Shown: positions 1-12,982, numbered from the stretch's first letter. The stretch is DNA of 64,000 bases from Enoplolaimus lenunculus (GCA_030248215.1 JASANG010000413.1:44461-108460); one strand, 5' to 3'. The notes: generated by a model from the sequence alone, not told the origin. Translations and numbers: made by a program.

Positions 1-365
1 TGAAAATGTTCTTTGAAGACCCGTTGTACAAAAATTTCACAAACGAATTTTGTCTATTGTAACCCCCCACTGCAACGCCGTACGCCAGTGTGTATATTAA
101 TCCGTAAGTTATAACTCGATTATAATTAGAGTAAATATTGATCGTAATCATTGGAGAAGTGGAATGTTATGTTCATTGCTGTCCCACTTTTATTAAGGGT
201 GTATTGGTCTTATTTTATGAATTTGAAGTATAACACTCTTCGTTTACGTTATGGTAAGCATCATGATTGGTACTTCGAAAGTTGAGTTGACGTAAGCTTA
301 TATAAGGTTTATATAGATAGCTATTTGTTGCAGCATGGTGTTTGCATTTTATATTCCCGCGACGT

Positions 366-905
366 TTCATGATTTGATTATTTGGACAGACGCAATATCG
401 TTAACCAATCAGCGTTAGATTTACAGCACTGTTGGTTTGCTGCATGTTGCAATCGCTGTTTGGCATAGGCCACGGTGTAACCGGAATTCCGGTTCCGGCA
501 TTTTTTCACCTTCTGGTTTCGGTTTCGGTGAATTTTTACCGGAATTAAAAATTCCGGTATAAAAATTTGGACGGCGAAAATTTAAGATATTTTACTAAAA
601 AATAACGATAAAAATTAAGTAGATCTCATTAGTATAGTATGCAAGCCTTGACTATCGCCGAAAATAAACTATCGAAGGTAGATTTCGCTTCCGTGGATAA
701 TCAAAATCTAACATATCGCAGATAAAACGAATATATACCTATCTCGGTTACGGATCCATTTCCGGTTATTTTTTCAAATTCCGGTTCCAGTACATTGTAA
801 TTCCGGTTACACACAGGTCCTATGCCAATCTGCTATTTGCTCACAATAACAGATTGGCCTAGGCCAATAGGTAATTGGCGTGACTAGCACATTGGCTTAC
901 CACAT
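366..905 (-). repeat. GGCCAATCTGCTATT palindromic MITE, interrupted copy
   Basis: The segments before about 473 and after about 814 together match, in reverse orientation, the copy at 19651-19916. The shared interior includes TTAACCAATCAGCGTTAG and the ends include GCCAATCTGCTATTTGCTC. The middle is taken up by an unrelated MITE (474-813). This is therefore a nested insertion, with the palindromic element the older of the two. It is non-coding and non-autonomous; its superfamily is unknown. Confidence 0.6.
474..813. repeat. AACCGGAATTCCGG-end MITE, about 340 bp
   Basis: The ends are inverted: the left reads GTGTAACCGGAATTCCGG and the right ends AATTCCGGTTACAC. The subterminal text matches the copies at 46971-47287 and 25816-25895. 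It has no coding capacity. It sits inside an older palindromic repeat. By family resemblance it belongs with the CAGGGTGCAACC hAT-like group seen elsewhere in the window, though its own target duplication is not clear. Confidence 0.65.
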
Positions 906-1088
906 AGCCACTGAATTGTCATTTTGTTCGGAGTTGTTCGTGCAGGCCGGCGCCTTAGCGCACCACGAACCACCGGTTGAGACCAATCTAAGAAGGGCCT
1001 GGTATTAGAAAGAAGACAAAATCATTGTACTTTTTATCGGGTGTTTGACAACAAAAAGATGTGTCTGGTTTTTAGGCACAGGACTCGC

Positions 1089-1312
1089 TGTAACTATCAT
1101 TCGACGCAGCTTGCAGAGCTGTGTCGAATCGGGTTAAATTTTCCGCAATCAGATAATTGATCAACGAGTTGTTGGTCAAATAACTCCTTTGGAGCGTTGC
1201 CAGCGATTTTACATGGCACCAACTCAGTTATTTGACAATAACTCGTTTACCAACTGTGGAAGGTTTGACACTATTTGACATAGCTCTGCAAGATGCGAAT
1301 GGTATAACTGTC
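1089..1312 (+). repeat. ATTCGACGCAG-end MITE, copy 1
   Basis: The left end reads ACTATCATTCGACGCAGC and the right end is its near reverse complement, GCGAATGGTATAACTG. The interior (AACTC, GTTATTTGAC, GTGTTAAATTTTCC-like words) matches the reverse complement of 21318-21508. It is about 220 bp and non-coding. Confidence 0.6.
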
Positions 1313-1437
1313 GCAGGCCAATCGACTATTCTGGCCAGTTACTAATTGTCCAAGACCAATCTGATATTTGCTGTACTAGCACTTGAATCAAGGCTAAACT
1401 GATACTGAACATATAGGCCTGAATAGCAGATTGGCTA
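1313..1437. repeat. Degraded GGCCAATCTGCTATT palindromic MITE
   Basis: It begins AGGCCAATCGACTATTC and ends GAATAGCAGATTGGC, the inverted ends of the palindromic family, with a diverged middle. It directly abuts the preceding MITE. Confidence 0.5.
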
Positions 1438-4011
1438 ATAAAATACATATAACTTATATAACATTTTGAGAAATTTTTTTCGAATTTCAAGAGGGACTTT
1501 TTAATCTTAAAAAATTAAATTTAAAAATTCAAACGTGAGGATGAAATGATCAGGGGAGGTCATGAGAAGCTGAAATATGCAAAATATTTTGACATCCGAC
1601 AATTTTCAGGCAAACACCGGCTGGTTGGATTTGCGAAAAAGGCGCTAAATTTAATCACTACAAATTATAAATATGGTACTATTGGTCGAAGGACAAAAGC
1701 TCATATCTTCCACCACAGCCAAGCAAATCAAAATTATACACTGTTATTGGTACTAAATTGTGGACTCGGATCATCCTAGAGCAAACTTGCATTAACCAAT
1801 GCTGTGAAGGACACAAGTTTTGGTTTTTGGAGCGGGGGAGGGCATAGGCAGCCATAGAGACTGCATGGTTTCGCGTTTTCTCACTTGTTGGAATTCTATT
1901 ATGTCGTTAAGTGAAGCGGTAATTGCTGATTTCGATCGTATTATAAATTACGAATTCAAGTATCGAATTATCGAAACTGAAACAGAGAGATCTTCGAAGA
2001 AACTAATTACTAAAATTTTCCCATGAATCTGCAGTGATTTTCACACATAGCAGCTTGTTTCCCAAGAACTAAAAATTTTTTGTGTAAAAATTGAACTTCG
2101 ATGAACTTGTCTGAGTAACAGGTCGCACTAAAAGGTTCAAAATATTTAAAATTGTTAATACGTACGTACGAACGAGACCTGAAATACCAATTGTTAAAAT
2201 ATTCACCAGAAACATTCGTAACACAGTTCCGTTAATGTAGGTTAGTGGTGGTGGTGGTAAAGCAGTAAAAATCAAAGTCTAAGCCCCAGGGGGTACACGA
2301 GCGGGATGGGCGCTGTTGAATATTTTGTTAATAGGGCAGCTGTTTCATGCAACGCCTTCTAAATTAATACAAAGTCTCGTGTTTCGCTTGTCTATCAGTG
2401 TGTCAAGTGATATAGATACGACACGGAGAGAGAGTCGTTAATAATTTTTGTCAAATTTGATACATATTCCAATGTTTGTGAGCAGTAACACACGAGTGTA
2501 AATGTGCGCACATTATATCTCTGGTAAATAACATGTTTCGCCAAGGTCATTCATGTCAATCTCTTAGTTATTTGATATATACATGGTAAAAATTATAAAT
2601 ATTGTTGTAGCCGATTGCCCGCCATTTTCGCCGCCCGCCAACTGCCTGATGCTGCCGTTGGCTGCTAAAAGTTAACAGAGGACCGCGCGATGTATCGCGT
2701 GACTTACACACAATATTTTTGCGCGCATTTTACGCGGTTCTTGACATTTTGGGCTTCAAAGAAATTTAATCAGTGCATTACACACTGTACTACGCAAATA
2801 ATAATGGAGGGCGGTCGACAAATTTTGTGTTGATTAGTGTTTGTAGCAGTTGCGGAGATTTAGAAATTTTCAATAGGGACGCCGCGCGATATATAATCGC
2901 TTGCGAGAGGCTAAACACAAATTTTAGTTCCCATTTCTTAACCGAAAATTTTGAGTTTGGTCCATGTTAGGCAGACTTTAGGCATGGATGACCACTCGTT
3001 GAGAGAGTCCGCCAAAGATGTGTAGCATCGGCAAACGGTTTTCGAGTAATGGCGCGCGCGCGCAACCTGTGATATGCCAGCGTGTAGCAGAAAGTTATGG
3101 CAATGGCTGACAGATGGCGTTGAAGGACAGCCAAAACATTATTTAACGAGTTACTGTGTATCGCATTTTTACTAAACTTTAAAAGTCTTGTCAATTTAAG
3201 TTTGCTTATTATTGGTAATATTTGAGACCCAACGTTTCTGTTTGTTGTTTAACATCTGCCAGCGAGACGATGTTAAAATATTTATAGGACAGCCAGCGCG
3301 ATAAAACCGGAGGTCTGCCTACGGTTCCGGTTTTTTCACCCCCGGATGCAATCTGGCAGCCAATTGTATACGACGTATACTTATGCGGATTGTATCTCTG
3401 TAAATTATCAAATCTTGTTTTGGACAACGTTTCAGCAAAAAACAAATACGTGGAAATGGCATTTTGTGATTGAAATTTTTTTGCTGGCCTGAGCCACCGC
3501 CTGGATGCGACGGGCCTAATTTACGAACAGCTTGTGAAGTATTTGATAATTTTTTGCACAAATCGGAAGACATAACTAAACCAAAAAAAAGCGTTGCTTG
3601 TATGTATTTATTTTGATTGCTGAAGATTAAACTTTGCTGTTAGTTTCATCAATAGGCTGGCTTTTGTTGTTTGTGTTTGCCAAAAATGCCTCCGAGGTAG
3701 GCAAGAAATTTTTTTAAGAGTTTTCTACGGTAAGTTTTCATTTTTAATTTTCATGGTCGTTTTTAGGATACAGCCGAAGCATTGCGTGAACAATGAATAA
3801 TGAACGGTGAAAGCGTAATATGTATGCTTTCCTGTTGAAAGATTGTGAAAAAGATAAAAAATAGAAAACGTAAATAATTTTTAACGGTGGGTGTTGCGCA
3901 ATATACGCAGTAGTCGATTTTTTTACCATGTCGCGCAACAAATGCACAAGGGAAATTTTGTACGTGACGAGCTTAATTATTTCAGTATAATCACTGCAAC
4001 GGGGTACACTA

Positions 4012-4312
4012 ACGGATCCAGAGGGGGGGCTGGGATGACGTACGGCTTCCCTCTGTGAGAATGTTTTTTGTGATCAAATGGTAAGGTTCCTATCTACTTT
4101 ACAATTTTTCCTCTCAGAAATTGTTTTGTTAAAAATACAAAATTTTTTACCATCAGAAAGCTGGTTGTGATAAAACCTTTCAATTTTTCTGTTTAGAAAA
4201 TTTTTTGATGATAAATTGGATAAGGTCCCCCTACCTTACACAATTTCTGCATTTTATAATATTTGCGCCAGCACGTCCCCAGTCAGACATTTTTGGATCC
4301 GCCTCCGCAGGG
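4012..4312. repeat. MITE-like repeat with GGATCCAGAGGGGG / GATCCGCCTCCGC ends
   Basis: It starts GGATCCAGAGGGGGGG and ends with a roughly inverted GATCCGCCTCCGCAGGGG. The interior has runs such as GGTAAGGTTCC, ACAATTTTTC and AGAAAATTTTTTG, which recur in the same order at 42483-42700. It is non-coding; its superfamily is unknown. Confidence 0.45.
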
Positions 4313-4504
4313 GTGTACACAAAGGCAGGAATACAGGGAATATATAGCGTCTCAAAATTTTTCTGAAAAAAATTTAAAAAGGCACCTTTAAATGCTTAAA
4401 ATTCGTCTTGATCGTTACGAATTCGCGCAAAAAATACTTAGTCATGGTGATTTTTTCCCGAAATGAAATCCTGGCTACAGGTTTGTCGCTGCGCTGTTGT
4501 TGTC

Positions 4505-4630
4505 TTTAGGTTGCGCTACACTTTTGTTGACGTGCGGGCGCCGTCTGTCACCCGCACGGTACCGTCTGGCGCCATCCGTCACCCGTACGGCGCCGTCCAT
4601 TACCGTGCGGCATTGTACGCTAACCCTTAT
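4505..4630. repeat. AAGGGTTGCGCT-end MITE, copy 1
   Basis: The left end TTTAGGTTGCGCT and right end GCTAACCCTTA are inverted. The GC-rich core repeats CCGTC, CACCCG and GGCGCCGTC words. The same ends and a similar core occur at 16336-16449 in the TIS11 intron. Confidence 0.45.
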
Positions 4631-5156
4631 TCTGGGATGTAAATGGTATTGCTACGGTACACCACCAAATGTCACGTTTTCCAAAACTGCACGCTTTAAA
4701 TACAAACTTTGTTCTATGAAATTCTCAAATTTTACCTCACTCGCGCTGCCATAACCAAAGATTTGGAGAATGTCAAATTTTCCAGTGAACGATAATACTT
4801 TTTGTTACGCAAATTTTACGTTTAACAGTATTTTTGAATTGTAAGTTAATCTAATTACGTACGCCGAAGGGGCAACAAATTGTCTTAGTGATATATTCTC
4901 TTGAATTATTTCTTGGCTATGAAAACCTCAATGGAACCATTTGTGCCGCAAAATTTTCAGCACGGCAGGTTCATACATTCCCTATCCCCCAGGTCAGGAT
5001 CCGGTAGTGTTTATCGGCAGTGTTTGACTGTATATCCTGTGTTGCTTTTAGGAGCGTGCCGTTTTTCCAGTGGATTGCAACAGAGTAACCTTAAGCTTTA
5101 TTTCGGCTTTGGCTTTTAGCTTGGCTTCATTAGTCTTAAGAATTTGTGTTGTGCTG

Positions 5157-5240
5157 ATACCAAAATTTTTGCCGATGCCGACAGTTATTCTGAAATTTGC
5201 CGAACCGCTGACACAGATTCCAATCTTTCTACACGATGCT
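5157..5240. repeat. Partial copy of a GATACC / GCCGATGC repeat
   Basis: It shares the ordered words GATACCAAAATTTTTGC, GATGC, ATTCTGAAATT and CACGATGCTTAAAG with 50082-50180. It is a fragment of a dispersed non-coding family. Confidence 0.4.
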
Positions 5241-6699
5241 TAAAGGTACTTACTAGATACTACAATTACATCGCTATGAATGCGAAGACTTGAATCCCTA
5301 TCTACCATAGTGGAATGTTGATTCACTGAATGCCCTTCTGAAATGGTTTGGGGCCGTATAGCTTTCCGAGCTGGGGCCTCCTAGCTCTACGAACTGGGGT
5401 CTCCCAACGTGCCGAGCTGGCTACCAGTGTGTACTGTTGAGTACCGTCCCGTTCTGGGGCTCCCTTTGCCATACATTGTGTTGTGATGATTTGTTTATGT
5501 CACACTATTTGTTGTTCTCTTATCGTCAGCATGGCGCCGATAAAGTGTTCAAATTAAATTTCTTTTATTGATATGCAAATTTTTATCGATTAGCTTTACT
5601 TTGTTGTGTGTCGTGTATGTAAGGCGAAATGTACTTAAAACCTGTTTTAACAGTGAATATTTTTTGTTTATTGTTCTGTTTTTGGGCATGGGAATACAAT
5701 TCGTTGCTTTTGGATTGCGTGTATTTTGTGCATCGGTTCTGTATTGCTCGCATCGAGTCAAGTCCGCGGCCGCGTACAAGGGTTCAAGAGGAGATTTGGG
5801 GATGGTTTTTCGAATGAACGTCCGTAAGGACAACAGGCCGACTTGATATAAAAACACCAAATTTTTTTGTCTTCGCTAACCCGCAAATCAACAGTGTCTG
5901 CCTGCGTCAGGAAATGCACATTTACTCTTTTACTTCGTTGTTTTTTGAGGCACCCTCAGCTTTAACATTGGCCATATAAATGCTGTCAATTCAGGCTCGT
6001 AACCAAAAATTGTTAGTGCACCGAGGGAGCAAGAAAAATCTTCCGAATGTATAATAATTCGTTCAATGTTGTCCGTTTACGCCCAATTCCACCTTCGATG
6101 AAAGTCAGTTTTTTCCTGGTAACTTCATTCGTCTGCTCATTCCTCGCATTTTGAAGTACATGATGCATGTTTTTCCAGAGCTTAACAGCAGACGTATTTT
6201 ACTTTGAATGATATAGTCAGTTACCAGAGTAATTCTGTGGGCCGAGGAATTTGCAATGCCTGTTACGGATCTTTCGGCGAAAAATGAACTGTTCCTATTT
6301 AGCGCAAAATGTAGTAAACATATAGTTTGGCGTTATATCCCTTGACATAGGTCTCGTCAGATTCGGCAATACATTTTCACGGCTGAATAGCGTCACCTAC
6401 TAATCTGTGAATTTCTAGAGCGCTAATTTCAGGAGGGACATACAAGGATTTTCAATGACTTACATGCAAGGTTGAAAATTTTCTACGGGCCCAAAACTTT
6501 TCAGGTGGACATAAAAATTTTTCTTGGGAGTGCCCAAAATTTCTCCAGGGGGCTGGGCCCACTGCCATCCCTCGTTCTCAAATCATGTAACTTAGGCGAG
6601 GCCCATATATAGCCAAACTCCAATCATATCAAATGCACGGACACTAAGAACGATGTCCAAAAAATGTTATGGCCACAGAAGAGGGCACTGTTGTTGTTT

Positions 6700-7480
6700 T
6701 TATTCAGTTTCTTTCGGCATATTGTGTTATTACGATACTGTTTTGGCAGGTTACCAATTTTTAGCCGATCCTTATTGGTTAATTTTTCAGTTCATGTTAG
6801 TAAACGTGACTCAGATTTGATTGGTTACTTTCTTTTTATGATACTCTATTTTGATTGGTTGACAGCAGATTTGGCGAGATTATGGGTGGACAGCCGAATT
6901 CTGTGCGTGATTGTTTGGTTGTGTTTGTTTGAGTGTAACACTTGTTAGTTCTTAATTTTAGTGTGGCGATGTTGAATTTACGGTTTGTTTTATTCTTATG
7001 TATTGGTTGAGCAATTTTTTACACTCGCGTTCGATCCAAGGGGAGCCGCCCGGTGTCTGATGTCCTTAACAGGGATTAAAGTTTAGGTTTTGTATTAAAG
7101 TTTAGCGCGAAAAGTTTTCCAGTATTATATTTCGAGCTGCCTGGTGGCCCTCAATTGTTTAAATTTGTGGATCCGCCACATGGTTTTTATGCTGCTGGTT
7201 TTGTTTGATTTCGGTAGTAATACATTACTGTTTAGCAAGGTTTTGGCAAATTATTAAGTTTGTAGCGACTAGTGAAGTTGATATTCTTGTTATTTTCAAT
7301 TTTTTTGTCGTGTTACACGTATATGAATGGCGAATCGCCTGTACTCACGCTCAACCACATTTTGATTGGTTGTCAGCAGATTTTGTAAGATTATCAATGT
7401 CAGCCGAATTGTGCCGATCCATAGCCAAGTGGGTGGGCAGGGTGGGCTCAGCCACCCTGGAAGAATATTTGCCCCCAAGC
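6700..7480 (+). repeat. Possible diverged direct duplication
   Basis: The text around 6849-6905 (ATTTTGATTGGTTGACAGCAG, then GATTAT, CAGCCGAATT) recurs around 7362-7418 with the same order and spacing. Weaker similarity extends about 200 bp to the left of each. It may be a tandem duplication or two copies of one element; the ends are not clear. The open frames it creates have no known motif. Confidence 0.3.
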
Positions 7481-7857
7481 AGGAATGGGCGGTAAATCAA
7501 CGAAAATCCTTGTATGCCCCTTTGTATTGCCCATCTTGAAAATTTTTTAGCCCCCCCAGTTCTGCGGCTGTTTTGTTCATATTCTATTTGAATTGATTAG
7601 CTGCTGTGCATTTTGTTTATGATTTGGATCGTTAAGTCGTTTTGCTTATCCCGAAAGTGTAACGTTCCTCCAGACCATTGCTCAGAGTCAAATCAAAGCG
7701 TGTAGTGAAACCAAGTTGAAATTTATATAATTGTGGGTATGGAATGGATACTGAGTGAGTGCAAACTGCGGGATTGTAATGTAATCTATCATTTCAAATT
7801 GTAGTAGTAGTAAAGTACATATGGCTAAATTTACTGTAGTAGTTGTAGTAGTAATGT

Positions 7858-7985
7858 CGTCAGGCCAATTACCAATTTGCCTAGGCTAGCCCAGGCCAAA
7901 TTGCTATTACATAAAATAGCAGATTGGACTAGACCAATAATTAGTAGTAATTGGCGTGGATAGCAGATTCGCTTACGACACATGT
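7858..7985. repeat. GGCCAATTACC palindromic MITE, decayed
   Basis: It contains CAGGCCAATTACCAATTTG, GCCAAATTGCTATTACATAA, TAGCAGATTGGACTAGACC and TAGCAGATTCGCTTACGAC, the characteristic words of the palindromic family. It is clearly older than the 9.6 kb copy. Confidence 0.5.
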
Positions 7986-9625
7986 ATAAATTTAAGTTCT
8001 TTATTAGTTTAAAATAAAGGTAAAAACTTTTATGGGGTACGCTTAAAAACGTACGTAATATTAAACGTAACGTTAGATATAATTCGGAGTTGATTGTGTG
8101 AAATTCGTCTTAAACCACATAAAATGTAATTACGTTTAATAATAAAAAACGTCTATTCATGAATGGAAGCAAAAAAGCAATGTATTTTTTGGTTTCATGG
8201 TGGTAGCTTTCGTTGCCTTACCGATGTACACATACAACAGGTTTAGGTTTGGTTTCTAAGTCGAATGAAACTCTTAGTTGTGTTCGATCTATTTAAGATA
8301 GATTTCAGTAAGTCAGTACATACGTACAACTGAATAGGAGTTTCATGCAGCCAGGTCTGTTGTGAATTATTGTTCTCGAAGTTTGATTTGATTTTTATGG
8401 CAGTGTCTTTTTTAAGTGTTAAGTAGGTATATATGCTTAGTATATTAGTGTGTACGCATTTCCTGTTGTTACATTGTCGTTTTGATGTTTGGTTGTGATT
8501 AGTGTTGAGTTGGTTAATTTCTAAAAACCCGTATCCAGCGGATATGGAAGTCAAATCAAATTTAGACAAAAACGTTTATTTGGATCGAAAGCGTGAGAAA
8601 ATATGCATTTAGTATTATAGTACAAACGTTAAAGCCAAGTTGACAAAATCATTGAATGTGTGAGGTGTGGAAGCCTAAAATTGTACATACCTGGCATTTA
8701 GAACGGTATAGTTTAAGTCATTTCTAAGTTCGTGAATTATTAAATGTATATTGCCTCAATCATTGGTTCTTGTGACTAATCACATGGAGGCTCGAATTAA
8801 ATTAAGTACTTACGTAACGTATTGTTGATTTTCATTCACATTACTTACTGCAGAGTGTTATGTGTGTGAAAATATTGCTAACCGTGAGAATTTGGATTTG
8901 AACGCCGTGGTTGTTTTGTACTTTATCTACGACGTTTGTGTGATCATGTTTCTTCAAGGTTATAATATCTAAAATGCTTATTGCAAAATCCGGCGATGAA
9001 ATATAATATATACACGTTACGTACGTTGTTGATTACTGGGCTGTCAGAGGCTAGGGTTCATTGAATACACGTAATAGGAGAATTGGTTTCAAACCGTTTG
9101 ATTTCTAGCTTATGTTTTATGGAAATCCCGCTTCAATTCGTCGTCTCCCTTTACATCGGCATCGTAACAGTATTTTAAGCTTGTGCATAATCCAAGCGTA
9201 ATCATGGGTGACTGCAATACGTCATTGACGAGATTTGGGATCATAAGTTATCGGTTGATGATTTGTTGTATTAATATCGTTTTATTGGCGTCAAGCCTAT
9301 AAGATTTTTGTTTGTGAGCAAAACAGTTATTTTATTCTTTATATTAATAAATTAATTGTTCCGCTGTTTTAGTAGTCAGTGGAAACTTGAAAAATCAGTC
9401 GGAATGTCAGGTGCGGTTTCATTATGGCAAAATGCAAATGTTTTCTATATTTTTTAAATTTTAAACGTTTCGTTTGGTCAAATTGAAAAATATATCTACA
9501 CAACGTCTTAACGAAGTAGGATCAGCCTTTGGGGGATGGTGCAAGAAGGTAAATAGCCTAACAAAACTGAAACTTTATACGTAATACTTAAACGTATTTA
9601 AAGATTAGTAACGAGGGCTTTTTTC

Positions 9626-9760
9626 TGTATATGTGGTTGGCCAATCTGCTATTTAGGCCAATTACTAATAGGAGTGGGCCAATTTGCTATTTTATGTAAT
9701 AGCAATTTGGCCTAAACTAAATTGCTGGCCTGAATAGCAGATTGGCCTACTACATACACA
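9626..9760. repeat. GGCCAATCTGCTATT palindromic MITE, best-preserved short copy
   Basis: It is about 135 bp and nearly a complete palindrome. The left end reads GTTGGCCAATCTGCTATT and the right end AATAGCAGATTGGCCTAC, with further inverted pairs inside (CCAATTTGCTATT against AATAGCAATTTGG). Single-stranded it would fold into one long hairpin. Related copies lie at 0.37-0.9, 1.3, 7.9, 19.65 and 30.95 kb. Confidence 0.7.
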
Positions 9761-10246
9761 TGTATACATGCTACGCTGTGATGGCTGTGAAACGGTGGGT
9801 ATAAATGAACGAGATTGGTCTCTCGCAAAAAAGACCTTGAAAATATTTCTGTAGTTAAGAGTTGAGTTAAATATATTATTATATTATATTTATATTCTGA
9901 TGAAAACAGTATGTGCTTATATTTCTAACGGCGGCTTTAACGTAAACATTAACAATACGAGTGAAAGCTGCAAATGAAAGTTTAAACTTTGGCCCGATGT
10001 GTATTGCCAGGATCGTAGCCAGGAATTAATTTCGGGAGATAAACCTGGTTTTAAAAAGTTTGTTACGCTCTATTGATGCTGCGGATGCGAGCATTGTTTT
10101 GTAGTTTCCCCCGAAATGTTCCGCGATACAGCGCCATTGTATGCACTCATGTTGCTATTTTGTTGTTATTGGCGTTGAGTTTGAATGTTTTTGTGAGATG
10201 CGTTGTGTTAAGGTTTCCGTGAATGTTATTGTTATGTTAACCGTTG

Positions 10247-10276
10247 ATTATTATTATTATTATTATTATTATTATT
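10247..10276. repeat. (ATT)n microsatellite
   Basis: About ten uninterrupted ATT units. Confidence 0.95.
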
Positions 10277-10954
10277 TGTCCCTGTCAATTTTTCATGTTA
10301 GTGGTGTACGTATATATTTACTGGCGTAGCCAGAAAAACGTTTCTGGGGGTGGAACGACCTGTTATGTATTATTAGAGCCGTTTGTATTTTCGAACTCGA
10401 TCATTGAAGCAAGTTTTTTTATTTGAGAACTTTTCATAAAGGAGAACAATAGTTTTGTAAAATTTTGGAAAATTTTGAGACGGAAGAATACCATAGCGGT
10501 TGCTGCCTACACCCCTGGTGGTGTACAACGTCATGAAGCCATGATTGACGGCAACGGATTGAATTTAGTGTCTGTGCACCCGGACGATTGAACAATTTAA
10601 CGCCACAATTCTGGGAATTAAATAGACAGTCACAATTGAGGGTAATGAAATGATGCGACAAATATATTAAAAGTTTAATAACGAGCAGTTTTAAAGGATT
10701 TGTTTTTACGAATTGAAAACAGTTTTTATATATGTCGAAGATGATTGTAGAAGTTGGTTTAGAGGATTGGATAATAACGAAACGATAACAGGGGAAGTTG
10801 GCGGTTGACGCCGTAGTTGGCGGACAACTCCGGTTTGTTTTCGGAAAACTGAGTTCCTGTTGGAAACTTGTTGTGTACCGTACATGCTTTCTTCCATTAA
10901 AGTGTTCTCACAAACACTGTTTAATAAAATAGGCTAATGCTTAGACCGATACTC

Positions 10955-11041
10955 TTATCCCTTGGTCCTGTTTTGTGAGATTCTCATCCCTTGTTCCTGC
11001 TTCCTGAGACTCTCATCCCTTGTTCCTGCTTCCTGTGAAAT
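10955..11041. repeat. 29-bp tandem repeat, three units
   Basis: Units begin at 10955, 10984 and 11013. Each starts T(C/T)ATCCCTTG and continues GTCCTG or TTCCTGC, then TTCCTG(A/T)GA. The second and third units are nearly identical. Confidence 0.85.
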
Positions 11042-11843
11042 TTTGTTTTTTGTTGGAACACTGAATTATGTACATATATACACTGAATTTAGTGCTAAAT
11101 TATAGTTTAATTAATAATTTAGTAATTTAGCTGCCTTGCTTTATATACTTTAAAAAAACTTAGTTCGATCAGTGTTCATACTTTTACTACCCAATGTACG
11201 ACCTTCAAATAGGACAACAATACCTCGTCATCCATTGAAACTTACGTACCAAAAAGCTTAATGTCAAGCAGCGAATTGTGTGATTCTCGGCTTCATCCTG
11301 CCTTATTTCTTGTGAGTTGCTGGACAGTTTTCATATAAAGTTAATATTTAAGTTGGTGTCGATTTCGTTTCGATTTTATACATCGCTGTTGTGAAAACTT
11401 ACCTGCCTCCTGTTGTTTAGAGTCTGAAACGTAGACGAGCGCGGAGAAGTATTTGGACTTGAAAACTTTTTGAAACAGTAGATTTAGGTATTGCATTATA
11501 CAAGCTATAACGTATTTATAGGCGTATAGTCGGCCGGCGTATGTTACCGTCCAAAGTGTTGTTGTTCGGTTAATTTTCTTATCCGTCTTAGCCGATTTCT
11601 CTATTTAGAGCGATAGTCGTTTAGTCAAAACAGTGCGTTGTGGACAGATTGGTATCATGAGCCAGACTACTAAGCTATTTAATTTAGTGTAGCAGTTTAG
11701 CTATACTTTGGTCATTTGCGTATTTTCCGAACGATTTACGTATGATTATTATTACGTACGTTGTTTTTAAAATTTGTTGCGAATTAGCAGTTATATTGGT
11801 ACGTTTATTATTTTAGCCTGCCTGGAACACATCGTCATCGGGT

Positions 11844-11863
11844 ATGCAGCTATCGTCATTGGC

Positions 11864-11898
<35 letters not shown>

Positions 11899-12945
11899 CT
11901 CTTGGTCGCAACCAGCATGACCACAACGGTCATCATCGCGGTCAACAACACCAACAACAACAGCAGCAGCAGCATCAAGTGACGCGACATCGCTTCTTGG
12001 ATTTAAATAGCAGCAGTGGCAGCGACAGCGGCAACTACAATGGCAGAGAAATAAAAAACGTCGTTGACCACAGCAACAACTATGGTTGTGGCGGTAGTTG
12101 CGGGCGACGGCAACACGATGATGATGATAAGATTTCACAGTTGCCACATCAATCGCAGCCAACATTAAGCATCACCGCATCGGTGGTATCTGATTCTGAT
12201 TGTGTGTTATCGACCGCAATTGTTAACAATGTTGACGCAACTCACGCGACTACTTCAGTGGGTTCGAAAATTGCAAAAATAGCAACTACAACAGTAGCAA
12301 CACCAGCAACAACAACAACAGTATCAGCAACTGCTACTACTACAAAGACGCGATCAGGCTTAAATCAAGATTTGACGTCGCTTGACTACACAAATATCGA
12401 TTGTAGTATGACCACAAAGACTATCAGTAGTAGTAGTAATAGTTGTTTCGCTAATGTTGGTGCTGCTTGCAGTAGTTCAGTAGGTAAGGTCGGTTCGATA
12501 ATGATGGGGCATATGGATTCTACTATCGCGTGGTCGACTGGCGACAACGCCCCTACATCGTTAGAAGTTGGACCAAATTATAACCATACTGATGAACGGC
12601 AATATACTAGCGCAGCTTCTTTGGTGAACAATAGCAACAATGTTTCATTTGATGCATCCTCACCGGCAGTACAACAACATGTAGTGTTTAGCGATGACGA
12701 TGTCAGTTCGAAAACGGGTGTACCCTTCAAACAGGTAAACGTTAATCATGCTAGCAGCTTTGGTGGTGTTGCGTTGCCGAGGTGTAGTTTTGACCATCGG
12801 TTGCGCTGCGCCGATACAACTAGTTTCGGATCGAGCAACGTATTGCTTACTGCTACTGATACGAGTGGACTTCGGACGTCGTCAGTAGCTGGGAGCGGCA
12901 CAGTGATGGATTGCGCACGACACGGCCAACAACCGGAACAGCAGC

Positions 12946-12982
<37 letters not shown>

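Larger units (their letters stand above)
1..11816. other. Gene-poor region left of TIS11, rich in short transposon relics
   Basis: No open frame here has recognisable protein motifs, and frames longer than about 100 codons are not conserved-looking. The stretch holds the repeat copies listed separately (about 0.4-1.4, 4.0-4.6, 7.9 and 9.6-9.8 kb), a tandem repeat near 11 kb and AT-rich filler. GC-richer patches at about 2.6-2.7 kb and 5.3-5.5 kb have no assigned role. The TIS11 promoter and 5' leader, and possibly a small first coding exon, should lie somewhere here, but no core promoter could be chosen from the sequence. Confidence 0.5.

Noticed and set aside
5330-5465. GC-rich patch with GAGCTGGGGCCTCC-like words as a CpG island or gene
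   Set aside because: It is short, with no open frame of note and internal imperfect repeats. No role can be supported.
8243-8569. 108-codon open frame on the minus strand
   Set aside because: No recognisable motif, biased AT-derived residues and no splice or homology support. It is most likely chance.
10955-11041. CRISPR-like array
   Set aside because: The three 29-bp units are directly adjacent with no spacers. It is a plain tandem repeat in a eukaryotic genome.
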